NCBI RefSeq assembly: GCF_018499875.1
Contig: NZ_JAHBAY010000013.1
Coordinates: 62,001 to 126,000 of the forward strand
DNA length: 64,000 nt
Origin: Kineosporia corallincola
GTDB taxonomy: Bacteria; Actinomycetota; Actinomycetes; Actinomycetales; Kineosporiaceae
Direction: 5' to 3'
Shown: one piece after another, positions 62,447 to 64,000 of the stretch
How positions within the stretch are numbered: the first letter of the stretch is position 1
Layout of the letters: every line of letters starts with the position of its first letter
The notes under the pieces: generated by a model
What the model saw: the letters and a program-made list of their open reading frames with translations, nothing else
Told to the model about the DNA's origin: nothing
The model's database searches: none
Program-made: the position numbers and the translations under genes

Positions 62447-62812
62447 ATCCCCCCGTGACGAAGACCGGCCCTGCTCGTAGCGGTGCGCGGATCGTTCGTC
62501 ACGGAACGATACCAATGTCACCATCGGAACAGGGTAGTGCACTCAGAGTTGTAGTTGTCCAGGCCTCAAGGGAAGCCCAAGCTACAGATCTCACTCGGCC
62601 GATCACGAGTAGTGAAGCCCCGTACCCGGACGGCCGCTCGGGTAATTCTGCCCGTCCAGGGGCGCATCGTCCGCCGTTTCCGGCGTCGATGAGAGCTTTA
62701 TCAAGGACGGGATCGAGGTTCGCACACCCCTGCACCGCGCGTGCAGTACCGCATAGTTCGCATTGGCCGCGAATCGCCCCCCGCGATGCGCCCGGCCTGC
62801 CGGTGTGCCGGA
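62447..62812. other. 366-base gap upstream of the rsbW-sigB operon
   Basis: No gene is convincing. It holds the promoter region of the minus-strand rsbW-sigB pair and the 3' flank of the MFS gene. I found no clear SigB-type promoter (GTTT-N-GGGTAT) in it. Confidence 0.5.
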
Positions 62813-64000
62813 TCAGCCCTCGGTCAGGGCCTCTTCGCGATGCCGGGCGTTGCCGGTGTGCCCGTCGTCCCCGGTTGTCGTCGTGCGCACCACGGTGACC
62901 CCGGAGCCCTGGGTGTGCCCCGCGTAGACCGCGATCAGCACACCGAGCATGCCCAGGCCGACCGCCACCAGGTTGGGCGAGTTGTAGCCCCAGCCGGCCG
63001 CGATGGTCAGGCCGCCCAGCCAGGCGCCGAGGGAGTTGGCGATGTTGAAGGCCGCGTGCATGCTGGCGGCGGCCAGGTTGGGGGCGCCGCCGGCCATGCT
63101 GATGATCCGGTTCTGGAGGGCGGGGAAGGCCATCGTGTTGCTGAACGGGAACAGGAAGATCAGCACGGCGGAGGCGATCCTGCTGCTGGAGGCGAAGAAG
63201 AAGATGCCGGCGATGACCACGTTCGCGGCCATCGCGCCGTAGATCACCGGGGTGGCGTCGAACCGGTCGGACAGCCGTGCGCCGATCAGGTTGCCGAAGG
63301 TCATGCCGAGCCCGAACAGCACCAGCAGCGGCGTGATGCTCGATTCGGCGTAGCCGGCCACCTCGGTCATCATCGGGGCGATGTAGCTGAAGGTCGCGAA
63401 GGTGGCGCCGCCGCCGATGGTGGCCACGCCGAGCGACAGCCAGATCTGCTTGTTCCGGAAGGCGCCCAGCTCGTGCCGCAGGTGCGGGGCGTCCGGCGAG
63501 GACGGGTCCACCCGCTCACTGCGCGGCACGGCCGCCAGCACGCCCAGGGCACCGATCAGCTCGACCACCGCGACCAGCACGAGCACCAGCCGCCACGACG
63601 TGTTCTGGCCGATGTAGGTGGTCAGCGGCACGCCCACCACGTTGGCGATGGTCAGGCCGGCGAACACCACCGCCATCGCCTGGCTCTTCTTCCGGGCGAC
63701 CAGGTTGGACGCCTGCACCGCGGCGACCCCGAAGAACGCCCCGTGCGGCAGGCCGGACAGGAATCGCATCACCAGCAGGCCGTAGAAGCCCGGCATCAGG
63801 GCGGAGACCAGGTTGCCCACCGCGAGGGCCACCACCAGGCTGATCAGCAGGCCCTTGCGGGGGAACCGGACGCTGGCCGCGGTCAGCAGCGGCGCGCCGA
63901 TCACCACACCGATGGCGTAGGCCGAGATCAGGTTTCCGGCCTGGGGGACGCTGACGTCCAGGTCGTGGGCCATGTCGGGCAGCAGCCCGAGGGCGACGAA
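62813..64000 (-). CDS. MFS transporter (DHA1/AraJ-like), N terminus beyond the window
   Basis: This is the C-terminal ~395 residues of a 12-helix major facilitator. Helices alternate through the whole sequence with a cytoplasmic loop near RSERVDPSSPDAP in the middle. Motifs such as GVVIGAPLLTAASVRFPRKGLL, RFLSGLPHGAFFGVAAVQAS and GARLSDRFDA fit the DHA1/AraJ-type drug or sugar efflux group. The frame is open through position 64000, so the start is outside. Its substrate is unknown. Confidence 0.92.
   Translation of the reverse strand, partial: FVALGLLPDMAHDLDVSVPQAGNLISAYAIGVVIGAPLLTAASVRFPRKGLLISLVVALAVGNLVSALMPGFYGLLVMRFLSGLPHGAFFGVAAVQASNLVARKKSQAMAVVFAGLTIANVVGVPLTTYIGQNTSWRLVLVLVAVVELIGALGVLAAVPRSERVDPSSPDAPHLRHELGAFRNKQIWLSLGVATIGGGATFATFSYIAPMMTEVAGYAESSITPLLVLFGLGMTFGNLIGARLSDRFDATPVIYGAMAANVVIAGIFFFASSSRIASAVLIFLFPFSNTMAFPALQNRIISMAGGAPNLAAASMHAAFNIANSLGAWLGGLTIAAGWGYNSPNLVAVGLGMLGVLIAVYAGHTQGSGVTVVRTTTTGDDGHTGNARHREEALTEG

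Overview
The window is high-GC DNA (third codon positions almost always G or C) with dense genes and frequent ATGA, GTGA and TGATG overlaps. The gene set is actinobacterial: a dnaK-grpE-dnaJ-hspR operon with HAIR operators, clpB with its own HAIR site, a SigB/SigF-type sigma factor with an RsbW-like anti-sigma factor, DUF3151, an LmeA-like lipid-binding protein, and a monoderm-type Tad/Flp pilus locus with no secretin. The organism is an actinomycete; Kineosporiales is a guess I cannot prove from the sequence. No rRNA, tRNA, CRISPR array, insertion sequence or phage gene was seen.

Layout. 1-0.9 kb: end of an ECF-type importer (ATPase tail and EcfT). 0.9-4.5 kb (minus): a redox operon with a NuoF-like Fe-S protein, a ferric-reductase-like membrane protein, ApbE and a Thr-rich anchored protein. 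4.6-6.7 kb: a two-component system. 7.7-12.2 kb: the HspR-controlled chaperone operon. 12.65-13.6 kb: decayed, apparently gene-poor DNA. 13.6-31.2 kb: a large Tad pilus region. It has core machinery (CpaB, a CpaE-TadE fusion, TadE, CpaF, TadB, TadC), a dedicated histidine kinase and NarL-type regulator, an Flp pilin, and then two related accessory modules. Each module pairs a pilin-like protein with an OmpA-like secreted protein and a membrane-anchored DCxC protein. A barstar homologue and several small membrane proteins are interspersed.

31.2-38.1 kb: a LURP-one protein, LmeA, ClpB and a secreted subtilase with lectin repeats. 38.2-44.4 kb: a CGNR regulator pseudogene, exonuclease III, a GGDEF-EAL protein, PyrE and two DedA proteins. 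44.7-48.3 kb: a TrmH methyltransferase and a family of three proteins sharing one extracytoplasmic domain, found as a sigma-region-2 fusion, as a membrane protein beside an ECF sigma factor, and as a secreted protein. 48.7-52.8 kb: PadR regulator plus a MacB-like ABC exporter. 52.9-64 kb: HAD phosphatase, SGNH hydrolase, fructose-bisphosphate aldolase, a second PadR with a HAAS-type partner, DUF3151, an FAD oxidoreductase, PurA, SigB/RsbW and a truncated MFS transporter.

The most unusual content is in two places. The first is the pilus region: an 18-bp palindrome of the form TTGGGYCC-N2-GGRCCCAA recurs before four transcription units, CpaE and TadE are fused with an apparent internal translation start, and the OmpA/DCxC module is duplicated. 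The second is the three-member sigma-linked extracytoplasmic domain family at 45.3-48.3 kb. A mosaic codon-usage segment inside the sigB-like gene is also notable.
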